Below are positions 1-5,633 of a stretch of DNA of 14,695 bases, piece by piece. Position numbers and translations under genes: made by a program. The notes beneath the pieces are model-generated. The model had not been told where the DNA came from. It was given only the letters and a program-made list of their open reading frames with translations, and made no database searches. Within the stretch, counting starts at the first letter, position 1. The number at the start of each line of letters is the position of its first letter. The stretch is from Oscillospiraceae bacterium (GTDB lineage Bacteria > Bacillota > Clostridia > Oscillospirales > Oscillospiraceae). The DNA lies in NCBI GenBank assembly GCA_020866945.1, contig JAJBVW010000195.1, positions 5,649-20,343 of the forward strand, given 5' to 3'.

Positions 1-543
1 GATGGCCAGAAGACCTATATCCTGGCCCCTGTCGGCCTGAAGGCCGGCGATACCGTGGAGTCCGGCCCCAACGCGGACATCAAGCCCGGCAACTGCCTGC
101 CGCTCGCGAACATCCCCGTGGGTACCGTTATCCACAACATCGAGATGTATCCCGGCAAGGGTGCGCAGCTTGTGCGCAGCGCCGGCAACGCCGCTCAGCT
201 GATGGCCAAGGAGGGCACCATGGGCACCGTCCGTCTCCCCTCCGGCGAGATGCGCAAGATCCGCCTGGAGTGCAAGGCCACTGTCGGCGCCGTGGGCAAC
301 TCCGACCACGCGAATGTTTCCCTCGGCAAGGCCGGACGCCGCCGTCACATGGGCTGGCGGCCCACCGTCCGCGGTTCCGTCATGAACCCTGTGGATCACC
401 CCCACGGCGGCGGCGAGGGCAAGTCCCCTGTCGGTCGTCCCGGGCCTGTGACTCCCTGGGGCAAGCCGACCCTGGGCTATAAGACGCGCAAGAAGAAGAA
501 CCAGTCTGATAAGTTCATCGTCAAGCGCCGCAACGCCAAATAA
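1..543 (+). CDS. rplB: 50S ribosomal protein L2, 3' part (5' end outside window)
   Basis: L2 is a large-subunit protein that binds 23S rRNA near the peptidyl-transferase centre and helps join the subunits. The frame is open from base 1, giving 180 codons and a TAA stop; bacterial L2 is about 275 residues, so roughly the first third is missing. The reading frame must be continued upstream of the first internal ATG-like codon (GTG at 55), because the residues before it (DGQKTYILAPVGL) are also typical L2. The highly conserved DHPHGGGEGK signature, whose histidine is implicated in peptidyl-transferase activity, is encoded at 394-423. The C-terminus ends with the usual lysine-rich stretch (TRKKKNQSDKFIVKRR). 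It is followed after 12 nt by rpsS, with an AAGGAGG ribosome-binding site in the gap. Identification is certain; only the start is unseen. Confidence 0.98.
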   Translation, partial: DGQKTYILAPVGLKAGDTVESGPNADIKPGNCLPLANIPVGTVIHNIEMYPGKGAQLVRSAGNAAQLMAKEGTMGTVRLPSGEMRKIRLECKATVGAVGNSDHANVSLGKAGRRRHMGWRPTVRGSVMNPVDHPHGGGEGKSPVGRPGPVTPWGKPTLGYKTRKKKNQSDKFIVKRRNAK

Positions 544-555
544 GGAGGGAAGAAC

Positions 556-825
556 ATGAGCAGAAGCATTAAGAAAGGCCCGTATGCCGCACCCGAGCTG
601 CTGAAGCGGGTGGACGAGCTGAATAAGGCGGGCGAAAAGAAAGTGCTGAAGACCTGGAGCCGCGCTTCCACAATCTTCCCCTCCTTCGTCGGGCACACCA
701 TCGCCGTCCACGACGGCCGCCGCCACGTTCCCGTGTATATCACTGAGGACATGGTGGGCCACAAGCTGGGCGAGTTTGCTCCCACGCGTACCTTCCGGGG
801 CCACGCGGGCAGCAAGACCAAATAA
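556..825 (+). CDS. rpsS: 30S ribosomal protein S19
   Basis: S19 sits in the head of the small subunit, pairs with S13 and contacts 16S rRNA and the A-site region. The 89-residue product begins MSRSIKKGPYAAPELL, matching the family start (MSRSxKKGPY), which fixes the ATG. The family signature HDGRRHVPVYITEDMVGHKLGEF followed by APTRTFRGH is intact at about residues 55-84. Length is slightly below the common 91-93 residues because the basic C-terminal tail is short. It sits 12 nt after rplB and 12 nt before rplV in the normal order; each gap holds a strong purine-rich ribosome-binding site (AAGGAGGG, AAGGGGGAGG). No oddity seen. Confidence 0.98.
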   Translation: MSRSIKKGPYAAPELLKRVDELNKAGEKKVLKTWSRASTIFPSFVGHTIAVHDGRRHVPVYITEDMVGHKLGEFAPTRTFRGHAGSKTK

Positions 826-837
826 GGGGGAGGAACT

Positions 838-1173
838 ATGGAAGCGACAGCGAAAGCAAAATATATCCGCATATCTCCCCGTAAGGTGCAGATTGTCTGC
901 GAGCTGATTAAGGGCAAGGACACCCATTACGCCGAGGCCATCCTGCGCAACACGCCGAAGGCCGCAAGCGAGCCGCTCCTGAAGCTGCTCAAGAGCGCCT
1001 GTGCCAACGCGGAGAACAATTTCGAGATGGATCCGGACAACCTGGTCGTTACCGAGTGCATCGCCACGGCAGGGCCTATCCTGAAACGGGGCCAGCCCCG
1101 CGCCCATGGCCGTATGTACCGCATCAACAAGCGCACCAGCCACATCACCCTGACCGTGGCTGAGAAGGAATAA
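838..1173 (+). CDS. rplV: 50S ribosomal protein L22
   Basis: L22 binds several 23S rRNA domains, and its long beta-hairpin lines the peptide exit tunnel, where changes can confer macrolide resistance. The product is 111 residues, a normal length. The N-terminus METATAKYIRISPRK-like motif (here AKAKYIRISPRKVQIV) is the usual L22 opening. The hairpin region (about residues 78-103, ECIATAGPILKRGQPRAHGR then MYRINKRTSHI) is complete with no insertion or deletion. The ATG is preceded by GGGGGAGG. It lies 12 nt after rpsS and 19 nt before rpsC, as expected for the S10 section. Confidence 0.98.
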   Translation: MEATAKAKYIRISPRKVQIVCELIKGKDTHYAEAILRNTPKAASEPLLKLLKSACANAENNFEMDPDNLVVTECIATAGPILKRGQPRAHGRMYRINKRTSHITLTVAEKE

Positions 1174-1192
1174 GGGAGGAGGCAGACAGAAT

Positions 1193-2122
1193 ATGGGACA
1201 GAAAGTTCATCCCCACGGTATGCGCGTGGGCGTAATCAAAGACTGGGACTCCCGCTGGTATGCCCGGCCTGATAAGGTCGGCGACCTGATTGTGGAGGAC
1301 TACAAAATCCGCAATTACCTGAAAAAGATTCTCTATTCCGCCGGCATCCCCACCATCGAGATCGAGCGCGACAGCGCCAAGGTTCGCATTTTTATCCACT
1401 GCGCCCGTCCGGGTGTTGTCATCGGCAAGGGCGGCGCTGAAATCGAGCGCATCCGTCAGGAAGTGGAGAAGATGATTGGCAAGCCCGTGGCCCTCTCCAT
1501 CGTGGAGGTTCGCACCCCGGACACCAACGCGCAGCTGGTGGCGGAGAATATCGCCGCCCAGCTCGAAAAGCGCATCGGCTTCCGCCGTGCCATGAAAAAC
1601 GCCATCGGCCGCGCCATGCGCATGGGCGCCAAGGGCATCAAGATTATGTGCAGCGGCCGTCTGGGCGGCGCTGAGATCGCCCGCACCGAGAGCTATCACG
1701 AGGGCACCATCCCCCTGCAGACCATCCGTGCCGACATCGACTACGGCTTCGCCGAAGCAGCCACCACCTATGGCCGTGTTGGCGTGAAGGTCTGGATTTA
1801 CAAGGGCGAGATCCTCACCACCACCCTGCGCACCAGCCCTCGCGTCATGGATATGTCCCGCCGGGACGACAACCGTCGTCGTGACCGCCGGGATAACCGC
1901 GGCGGCCGTGGCGGACGCGGCGGCTATAACCGCGACAACCGTCAGGGCGGATACAACCGCGACAATCGCGGCGGCCAGGGCGGATACAACCGCGGCGGTC
2001 AGGGCGGCTATAACCGCGACAACCGCCAGGGCGGCTACAACAGAGACAATCGGGACAATCGGCCTGCGGCTCCCCGCCAGGTGGCTCCCGCACCCGCACC
2101 CAAGGAAGGAGGCGACGCATAA
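1193..2122 (+). CDS. rpsC: 30S ribosomal protein S3 with extended Arg/Gly/Tyr/Asn-rich C-terminal tail
   Basis: S3 lies at the mRNA entry channel and, with S4 and S5, contributes to mRNA unwinding. Residues 1 to about 218 are a normal S3: start MGQKVHPHGMRVGVIKDWDS, a KH RNA-binding domain with its GKGG loop at 78-81, and the C-terminal domain with MGAKGIKIMCSGRLGGAEIAR at about 144-164. The protein is 309 residues, whereas S3 is commonly about 210-230. The extra region from about 222 is low-complexity: an arginine/aspartate stretch (RRDDNRRRDRRDNRGGRGGR), then five GGYNR-type units (243-250, 252-259, 263-268, 271-278, 280-287), then a Pro/Ala-rich end. It should be disordered and basic; a role in RNA contact is inference. 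The tail is in frame, and its 3' end carries the AAGGAGG ribosome-binding site of rplP. Stop and next start overlap by one base (TAATG). Confidence 0.97.
   Translation: MGQKVHPHGMRVGVIKDWDSRWYARPDKVGDLIVEDYKIRNYLKKILYSAGIPTIEIERDSAKVRIFIHCARPGVVIGKGGAEIERIRQEVEKMIGKPVALSIVEVRTPDTNAQLVAENIAAQLEKRIGFRRAMKNAIGRAMRMGAKGIKIMCSGRLGGAEIARTESYHEGTIPLQTIRADIDYGFAEAATTYGRVGVKVWIYKGEILTTTLRTSPRVMDMSRRDDNRRRDRRDNRGGRGGRGGYNRDNRQGGYNRDNRGGQGGYNRGGQGGYNRDNRQGGYNRDNRDNRPAAPRQVAPAPAPKEGGDA
1919..2053 (+). repeat. Degenerate tandem repeat encoding GGYNRDNR units in S3 tail
   Basis: Five in-frame copies of a unit of roughly 24-27 nt, read as GGYNRDNR(Q/G), with one short copy (GGYNRG). Copies differ at synonymous sites (TAT/TAC, AAC/AAT, CGT/CGC), so the peptide is more conserved than the DNA. 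That suggests selection on the protein rather than a very recent expansion. Confidence 0.85.
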
Positions 2123-2571
2123 TGCTGATGCCTAAGCGTGTTAAATACCGCCGCGTCCAGCGCGGCCGTATGCGCGGCAAGGCCACCCGCGGCAATTTCC
2201 TGGCCTATGGGGATTACGGCATGGTCGCCACAGAACCCTGCTGGATCACCGCCAATCAGATTGAGGCAGCCCGTGTCGCTATGAACCGTTATATGAAGCG
2301 CGGCGGCAAGGTCTGGATCAAGATTTTCCCCGATAAGCCCGTGACAAAAAAGCCGGCTGAGACCCGTATGGGTTCCGGCAAAGGCTCCCCGGAGTTCTGG
2401 GTGGCCGTCGTGAAGCCGGGCCGCGTCCTGTTCGAGATTGCCGGTGTGGACGAGGCTGTTGCCCGTGAGGCTGTGCGTCTCGCCAGCCATAAGCTGCCCT
2501 GCAAGACAAAATTCATCGCCCGCGAGGGTATCGGAGCTGAGGAAATTGGAGGCGAAGCAGATGAAGGCTGA
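2122..2571 (+). CDS. rplP: 50S ribosomal protein L16
   Basis: L16 binds 23S rRNA near the A-site finger and is needed for late large-subunit assembly and tRNA accommodation. The product is 149 residues. The start MLMPKRVKYRRVQRGRMRGKA matches the family (ML-x-PKR-x-K-[FY]R), which supports the ATG overlapping the rpsC stop rather than the ATG two codons later. AAGGAGG at 2106-2112 inside rpsC provides the ribosome-binding site, so the two genes are probably translationally coupled. The central signature (KVWIKIFPDKPVTKKPAETR then MGSGKGSPEFWVAVVKPGR) is complete. The C-terminal tail (about residues 137-149, glycine/glutamate-rich) overlaps the start of rpmC by 11 nt. Stop TGA. Confidence 0.98.
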   Translation: MLMPKRVKYRRVQRGRMRGKATRGNFLAYGDYGMVATEPCWITANQIEAARVAMNRYMKRGGKVWIKIFPDKPVTKKPAETRMGSGKGSPEFWVAVVKPGRVLFEIAGVDEAVAREAVRLASHKLPCKTKFIAREGIGAEEIGGEADEG

Positions 2572-2752
2572 AGAGATTCGCTCCCTTTCCGTGGATGAGC
2601 TGGAGGGGAAGCTGGTGGAGCTGAAAAAGGATCTTTTCATGCTCCGTATGCAGCACGCCACCAACCATCTTGACAACCCCCAGAAGATCCCCGCCGTCCG
2701 GCGGGACATCGCCAGGGTGAAGACCGTCATCCGCGAGAAGAAGGAGGCTTAA
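2561..2752 (+). CDS. rpmC: 50S ribosomal protein L29
   Basis: L29 is a small two-helix protein next to the exit tunnel, close to L23 and part of the docking area for signal recognition particle and trigger factor. The 63-residue product begins MKAEEIRSLSVDELEGKLVE and contains the family motif LFMLRMQHATNHLDNPQKI. A longer in-frame reading exists upstream, but it runs through rplP. The ATG at 2561 fits both the family start and the GGAGG at 2548-2552. It overlaps the end of rplP by 11 nt in another frame. The gene ends in a tandem TAA-TAG, and the rpsQ ATG follows directly, so the rpsQ ribosome-binding site (AAGGAGG, 2741-2747) lies inside rpmC. Confidence 0.97.
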   Translation: MKAEEIRSLSVDELEGKLVELKKDLFMLRMQHATNHLDNPQKIPAVRRDIARVKTVIREKKEA

Positions 2753-2755
2753 TAG

Positions 2756-3019
2756 ATGAGCGAGGTTAGAACAACCACCCGCAAGACCCGCGTGGGCAAG
2801 GTCGTGTCCGACAAGATGGATAAGACCGTGGTCGTCATCGTGGAAGACCGGGTGGCGCATAAGCGCTATAAAAAGATTCTGTGCAGTACCTAGCGGCTGT
2901 AGCCGCATTCTGAGACCTTGGAGGTCTGTGTGGGCGTACGCGGGCGTGTGATGGAGACCAGCCCCATGTCTAAGGACAAGCGCTGGCGTGTGGTCGAGAT
3001 CATTGAAAAAGCTAAGTAA
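2756..3019 (+). pseudogene. rpsQ: 30S ribosomal protein S17, interrupted by two in-frame TAG codons
   Basis: S17 binds 16S rRNA early in 30S assembly. The frame from ATG 2756 to TAA 3017-3019 spans 87 codons, the normal S17 length. The first 45 codons read MSEVRTTTRKTRVGKVVSDK then MDKTVVVIVEDRVAHKRYKK and ILCST, a good S17 N-terminal half. TAG then occurs at 2891-2893 and again at 2900-2902. The same frame continues with PHSETLEVCVGVRGRVMETS and PMSKDKRWRVVEIIEKAK, clearly the S17 C-terminal half. It aligns without gaps to E. coli S17, so there is no frameshift. Several conserved residues in 2891-2960 also differ: the AHDE-like segment reads PHSE, the GD before the last strands reads GV, and the METRP arginine is Ser. 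The damage coincides with perfect short inverted repeats (2893-2927). The gene sits in its normal place between rpmC and rplN. It may be a sequence error, a true pseudogene with S17 encoded elsewhere, or a gene needing amber readthrough. Gene identity is sure; its status is not. Confidence 0.9.
2893..2941 (+). repeat. Cluster of perfect short palindromes inside rpsQ
   Basis: Two perfect hairpins lie side by side: GCGGCT-GT-AGCCGC at 2893-2906 and AGACCT-TGG-AGGTCT at 2913-2927. The 8-base palindrome GCGTACGC follows at 2934-2941. They cover exactly the part of rpsQ where the protein sequence departs from the family and where both TAG codons fall; the second TAG shares bases with the 3' arm of the first hairpin. 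This is direct observation; the cause is unknown. Confidence 0.85.
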
Positions 3020-3031
3020 GGAGGCGTCGAT

Positions 3032-3400
3032 ATGATCCAGGCAGAATCCTATCTAAAGGTAGCCGACAACACCGGCGCCAAGGAGATTAAAACCATCCGT
3101 GTGCTGGGCGGTTCCAAGCGCAAGTACGGAAACATCGGCGACGTCGTGGTCGCTTCCGTGCGCAAGGCAGCCCCCGGCGGCACCGTGAAGAAGGGCGACG
3201 TGGTCAAGGCTGTTATCGTCCGCTCCGCCAGGGGCGTGCGCCGGGCCGACGGCACCTATGTCCGCTTCGACGAGAACGCCGCCGTCCTTATCCGTGAGGA
3301 TGGCAACCCCACCGGCACCCGTATCTTTGGGCCGGTGGCCCGTGAGCTGCGCGACAAGGATTACATGAAAATCCTGTCCCTGGCTCCCGAAGTAATATAA
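3032..3400 (+). CDS. rplN: 50S ribosomal protein L14
   Basis: L14 lies on the subunit interface of the 50S, contacts 16S rRNA helix 14 and is the docking site for the silencing factor RsfS. The 122-residue product has the standard length and opening (MIQAESYLKVADNTGAKEIK). The central GDVVVASVRKAAPGGTVKKG and the closing FGPVARELRDKDYMKILSLA are complete. AAGGAGG at 3018-3024 sits just before the ATG, so translation need not depend on ribosomes arriving from rpsQ, whose reading may end 138 nt earlier. First gene of the spc section. Sure identification. Confidence 0.98.
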   Translation: MIQAESYLKVADNTGAKEIKTIRVLGGSKRKYGNIGDVVVASVRKAAPGGTVKKGDVVKAVIVRSARGVRRADGTYVRFDENAAVLIREDGNPTGTRIFGPVARELRDKDYMKILSLAPEVI

Positions 3401-3413
3401 GGAGGCGGTCAGC

Positions 3414-3722
3414 ATGGAAATTCGCAAAGACGATACTGTAGTTGTCCTGTCCGGCAAGGACAAGGGCAAGCAGGGCAAGGTTCTGAGCGCTGACCCCAAG
3501 GGCGCGAAGGTCATCGTGGCCGGCGTGAATGTCGCCAGCCGCCACCAGAAGCCCCGCAACCAGCGTGAAGAGGGCGGCATCATCAAAATCGAGACGCCCA
3601 TTTATGTCAGCAAAGTGCAGCTTGTCTGCCCCAAGTGCGGCAAGGCCACCCGTGTGGGCCACGCCGTCCAGGCCGACGGCAAGCGTTCCCGCGTCTGCAA
3701 AAAATGCGGCGCGGCGGTGTAA
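3414..3722 (+). CDS. rplX: 50S ribosomal protein L24 with C-terminal zinc ribbon
   Basis: L24 is an assembly initiator that binds the 5' region of 23S rRNA near the exit tunnel. The product is 102 residues. A KOW motif occupies about residues 5-32 (DDTVVVLSGKDKGKQGKVLS), followed by the family segment VNVASRHQKPRNQREEGGII. Four cysteines at 72, 75, 95 and 98 (CPKC and CKKC) form a probable zinc ribbon; this Cys4 type occurs in many Firmicutes and is lacking in E. coli L24. Ribosome-binding site AAGGAGG precedes the ATG; spacing to rplN is 13 nt and to rplE 14 nt. Confidence 0.97.
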   Translation: MEIRKDDTVVVLSGKDKGKQGKVLSADPKGAKVIVAGVNVASRHQKPRNQREEGGIIKIETPIYVSKVQLVCPKCGKATRVGHAVQADGKRSRVCKKCGAAV

Positions 3723-3736
3723 GGAGGTAGGAAGCA

Positions 3737-4276
3737 ATGGCCAGACTGAAAGAAATGTATACCAAAGAGGTCGCTCCTGCCCTGATGGAGAAATTCCAGT
3801 ATAAATCCTCCATGCAGATTCCCCGCCTGGACAAGATTGTCGTGTCCGTTGGCTGCGGCGACTGCAAGGATAACGCCAAGGCCCTTGATAACGTCATCAA
3901 GGAAATCAGCGCTCTGACCGGCCAAAAGGCTGTGGCCACCACCGCCAAGAACTCCATCGCGAACTTCAAGCTTCGTGAGGGCCAGAAGGTCGGCGTGAAG
4001 GTGACTCTTCGCCAGGACAGAATGTGGGAGTTTCTCGACCGTCTGTTCATCGTGGCCCTCCCCCGTGTCCGTGACTTCCGCGGCATTAGCCCGGATGCCT
4101 TCGACGGCCGCGGCAACTATTCCTTGGGCCTGAAGGAGCAGATCATCTTCCCTGAGATTGACTACGATAAGATTGAAAAGCTGCGTGGCATGAACATTGC
4201 CATCTGCACTACCGCCAAGACCGATGAGGAGGCCCGGGAGTTTTTGCGGCTCATGGGCGCTCCCTTCGCAGGCTGA
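3737..4276 (+). CDS. rplE: 50S ribosomal protein L5
   Basis: L5 binds 5S rRNA in the central protuberance and contacts P-site tRNA and, across the subunits, S13. The product has 179 residues, the family norm. It opens MARLKEMYTKEVAPALMEKF and contains the conserved IPRLDKIVVSVGCGD, GQKAVATTAKNSIANFKLRE and RDFRGISPDAFDGRGNYSLG segments, then QIIFPEIDYDKI and the C-terminal MNIAICTTAKTDEEARE. The ATG is preceded by AAGGAGG. Stop is TGA. rpsN follows after 19 nt. No oddity. Confidence 0.98.
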   Translation: MARLKEMYTKEVAPALMEKFQYKSSMQIPRLDKIVVSVGCGDCKDNAKALDNVIKEISALTGQKAVATTAKNSIANFKLREGQKVGVKVTLRQDRMWEFLDRLFIVALPRVRDFRGISPDAFDGRGNYSLGLKEQIIFPEIDYDKIEKLRGMNIAICTTAKTDEEAREFLRLMGAPFAG

Positions 4277-4295
4277 TGAAAGGAGACTGTTCGTT

Positions 4296-4481
4296 ATGGC
4301 AAAACTTTCTATGAAGCTCAAGCAGCAGGCTCCGGCCAAGTATTCCACCCGGAAGTACAACCGCTGCAAAATCTGCGGCCGTCCCCACGCCTATCTGCGT
4401 GACTACGGCGTATGCCGTATCTGCTTCCGCAACCTGGCTTACAAGGGCCAGATCCCCGGCGTGCGCAAGGCTTCTTGGTAA
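4296..4481 (+). CDS. rpsN: 30S ribosomal protein S14, zinc-binding type Z
   Basis: S14 completes the head of the 30S subunit next to S3 and S10. At 61 residues this is the short zinc form (type Z, as RpsN1 of Bacillus) rather than the 89-101-residue zinc-free form. Cysteines 24, 27, 40 and 43 (CKIC and CRIC) form the zinc site, and the end GQIPGVRKASW is canonical. The start at 4296 is chosen because MAKLSMKLKQQ is the usual opening and an AAAGGAGA ribosome-binding site precedes it; a longer in-frame reading would run back through rplE. It is followed by an unusual 182-nt gap before rpsH. Confidence 0.97.
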   Translation: MAKLSMKLKQQAPAKYSTRKYNRCKICGRPHAYLRDYGVCRICFRNLAYKGQIPGVRKASW

Positions 4482-4510
4482 ATCGCCGTCAGCCATCGCC
4501 TTGTCGCCTC

Positions 4511-4561
4511 TCGTCCCGGCCCAGATCTGGGCCGGGGGCGGGGGACGAAGAATGAATTTTT
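4511..4561 (+). promoter_or_regulatory. Strong hairpin with delayed T-run in the rpsN-rpsH gap (candidate attenuator)
   Basis: Bases 4515-4536 are a perfect 22-base palindrome centred on AGATCT, giving a 9-bp GC-rich stem (CCCGGCCCA) with a GATC loop. TCGT at 4511-4514 can pair with ACGA at 4545-4548, extending it across a bulge. A run of five T lies at 4557-4561. The gap between stem and T-run is longer than in a standard intrinsic terminator, so partial termination, an RNA-processing site or simply a structured spacer are all possible. Transcription must continue to reach rpsH to rplO. Confidence 0.6.
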
Positions 4562-4573
4562 GAATGTGATTTT

Positions 4574-4638
4574 CCCATGAAAGGCCGTGAGCAATCTCGC
4601 ATTGACTCGGAACCTCATGGGCACACCGCACAAGCGGT
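4574..4638 (+). promoter_or_regulatory. Two further hairpins immediately upstream of rpsH (candidate r-protein leader)
   Basis: A long imperfect hairpin spans 4574-4621. CCCATGA (4574-4580) pairs with TCATGGG (4615-4621), then GGCC/GG-CC pairs, GAG/CTC and CAAT/ATTG, interrupted by small bulges and closed by a CTCGC loop. A second hairpin, ACCGC-ACAA-GCGGT, occupies 4625-4638. The rpsH ribosome-binding site (AAGGAGG) begins about 12 nt later. Position directly before the S8 gene suggests translational feedback by S8, a known regulator of the spc operon in E. coli at a different site. This is inference from hand folding. Confidence 0.5.
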
Positions 4639-4663
4639 AACTCTGAATGAAGGAGGAACATCC

Positions 4664-5062
4664 ATGCAAATCACAGATCCCATCGCAGATATGCTGACCC
4701 GCATCCGCAACGCCGGAACGGCAAAGCATGAAACCGTGGACGTCCCCGCGTCCAAGATGAAAAAGTCTATCGCCGAGATCCTGCTCCGTGAGGGGTATAT
4801 CAAGGGCTTTCAGCTGGTGGACGACGGGACCCAGGGCATCATTCGCATTACCCTGAAATACCTCCCCGGCAAGGAAAAGGCCATCACCGGCCTGCGCCGG
4901 GTGTCCAAGCCCGGTCTGCGCGTTTACGCAGGCGCTGACGAGCTGCCCCGCGTCCTGCGGGGGTTGGGCATTGCCATCATATCCACCTCCAAGGGCGTCA
5001 TGACCGACAAGGAAGCGCGCAAGCTCCACGTCGGCGGCGAGGTCCTTGCGTTCGTTTGGTAA
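4664..5062 (+). CDS. rpsH: 30S ribosomal protein S8
   Basis: S8 binds the central domain of 16S rRNA (helix 21) and is a primary assembly protein; in E. coli it also represses the spc operon. The 132-residue product starts MQITDPIADMLTRIRNAGTA, the family opening, and ends GGEVLAFVW with the preceding conserved ISTSKGVMTDKEARK, which carries the 16S rRNA-contacting STSKG motif. The frame is open further upstream to an ATG at 4577, but those extra residues are not S8-like and AAGGAGGA at 4650-4657 fits the ATG at 4664. The gap before it is the longest inside the cluster and holds three hairpins, so this gene may have its own control. Confidence 0.98.
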   Translation: MQITDPIADMLTRIRNAGTAKHETVDVPASKMKKSIAEILLREGYIKGFQLVDDGTQGIIRITLKYLPGKEKAITGLRRVSKPGLRVYAGADELPRVLRGLGIAIISTSKGVMTDKEARKLHVGGEVLAFVW

Positions 5063-5077
5063 GAAGGAGGTAAGGAT

Positions 5078-5620
5078 ATGTCGAGAATTGGCAGAGCGCC
5101 CATTGCCATCCCCGCCGGTGTTACGGTGACGGTTGGCAGCGGCAATGAGATTCATGTAAAAGGCCCCAAGGGGGAGCTGACCCAGACGGTCTCTCCGATG
5201 ATGGAGGTCAAGGTGGACGGCGGTGTCGTCACCGTGTCCCGCCCCAACGACGAGGCGTTAAACCGCTCCCTGCACGGTCTGACCCGCAGCCTGATTCACA
5301 ATATGGTCGTGGGCGTAACCGAGGGCTTCTCCAAGACCCTGGAGATCAACGGCGTGGGCTACCGTGCCGCGAAGGAAGGCAAGAACCTGGTCATGAACCT
5401 GGGCTACAGCCATCAGGTGACCGTCCCCGATACGGACGACATCACCACCGAGGTTCCGAACCCTAACCAGGTCATCGTCAAGGGCATTGATAAACAGAAG
5501 GTCGGCCAGTTTGCGGCTGAGGTTCGCGCCAAGCGTCCGCCGGAACCCTATAAGGGCAAGGGCATCAAGTACGCTGACGAGGTTCTCATCCACAAGGAAG
5601 GCAAGACCGGCGCGAAATAA
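5078..5620 (+). CDS. rplF: 50S ribosomal protein L6
   Basis: L6 lies beside the sarcin-ricin loop and the factor-binding site of the 50S. The product is 180 residues, normal length, with two related L6 folds. It opens MSRIGRAPIAIPAGVTVTVG. The first half has the conserved HGLTRSLIHNMVVGVTEGF, the second half ANGVGYRA-like INGVGYRAAKEGKNL and the C-terminal signature RPPEPYKGKGIKYADEV with the final KEGKTGAK. The ATG is preceded by AAGGAGG. Spacing is 15 nt after rpsH and 13 nt before rplR. No oddity. Confidence 0.98.
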   Translation: MSRIGRAPIAIPAGVTVTVGSGNEIHVKGPKGELTQTVSPMMEVKVDGGVVTVSRPNDEALNRSLHGLTRSLIHNMVVGVTEGFSKTLEINGVGYRAAKEGKNLVMNLGYSHQVTVPDTDDITTEVPNPNQVIVKGIDKQKVGQFAAEVRAKRPPEPYKGKGIKYADEVLIHKEGKTGAK

Positions 5621-5633
5621 GGAGGTGTGCTAA

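Noticed and set aside
1919..2053. Repeats in rpsC considered as a CRISPR or mobile repeat
   Set aside because: The repeats are in frame, adjacent and without unique spacers; they encode the S3 tail.
2891..2902. Pyrrolysine or other amber recoding in S17
   Set aside because: Nothing in the window encodes Pyl machinery or a suppressor tRNA, and nearby conserved residues are also changed, so recoding alone does not explain the patch. Kept only as part of a hypothesis to test.
2880..2960. Palindromic patch in rpsQ considered as a tRNA or other structured RNA gene
   Set aside because: No acceptor stem, no T-loop consensus and no cloverleaf arrangement; the flanking S17 frame continues at exact spacing, so it is altered coding sequence and not an insertion.
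4555..4640. Internal promoter in the rpsN-rpsH gap (TTGAAT and TTGACT as -35 boxes)
   Set aside because: No -10-like TATAAT sequence at about 17 nt from either box.
4577..4663. Upstream ATG in frame with rpsH, lengthening S8 by 29 residues
   Set aside because: The added residues are not S8-like, no ribosome-binding site precedes 4577, and the ATG lies in a predicted hairpin; the ATG at 4664 has a strong site and canonical opening.
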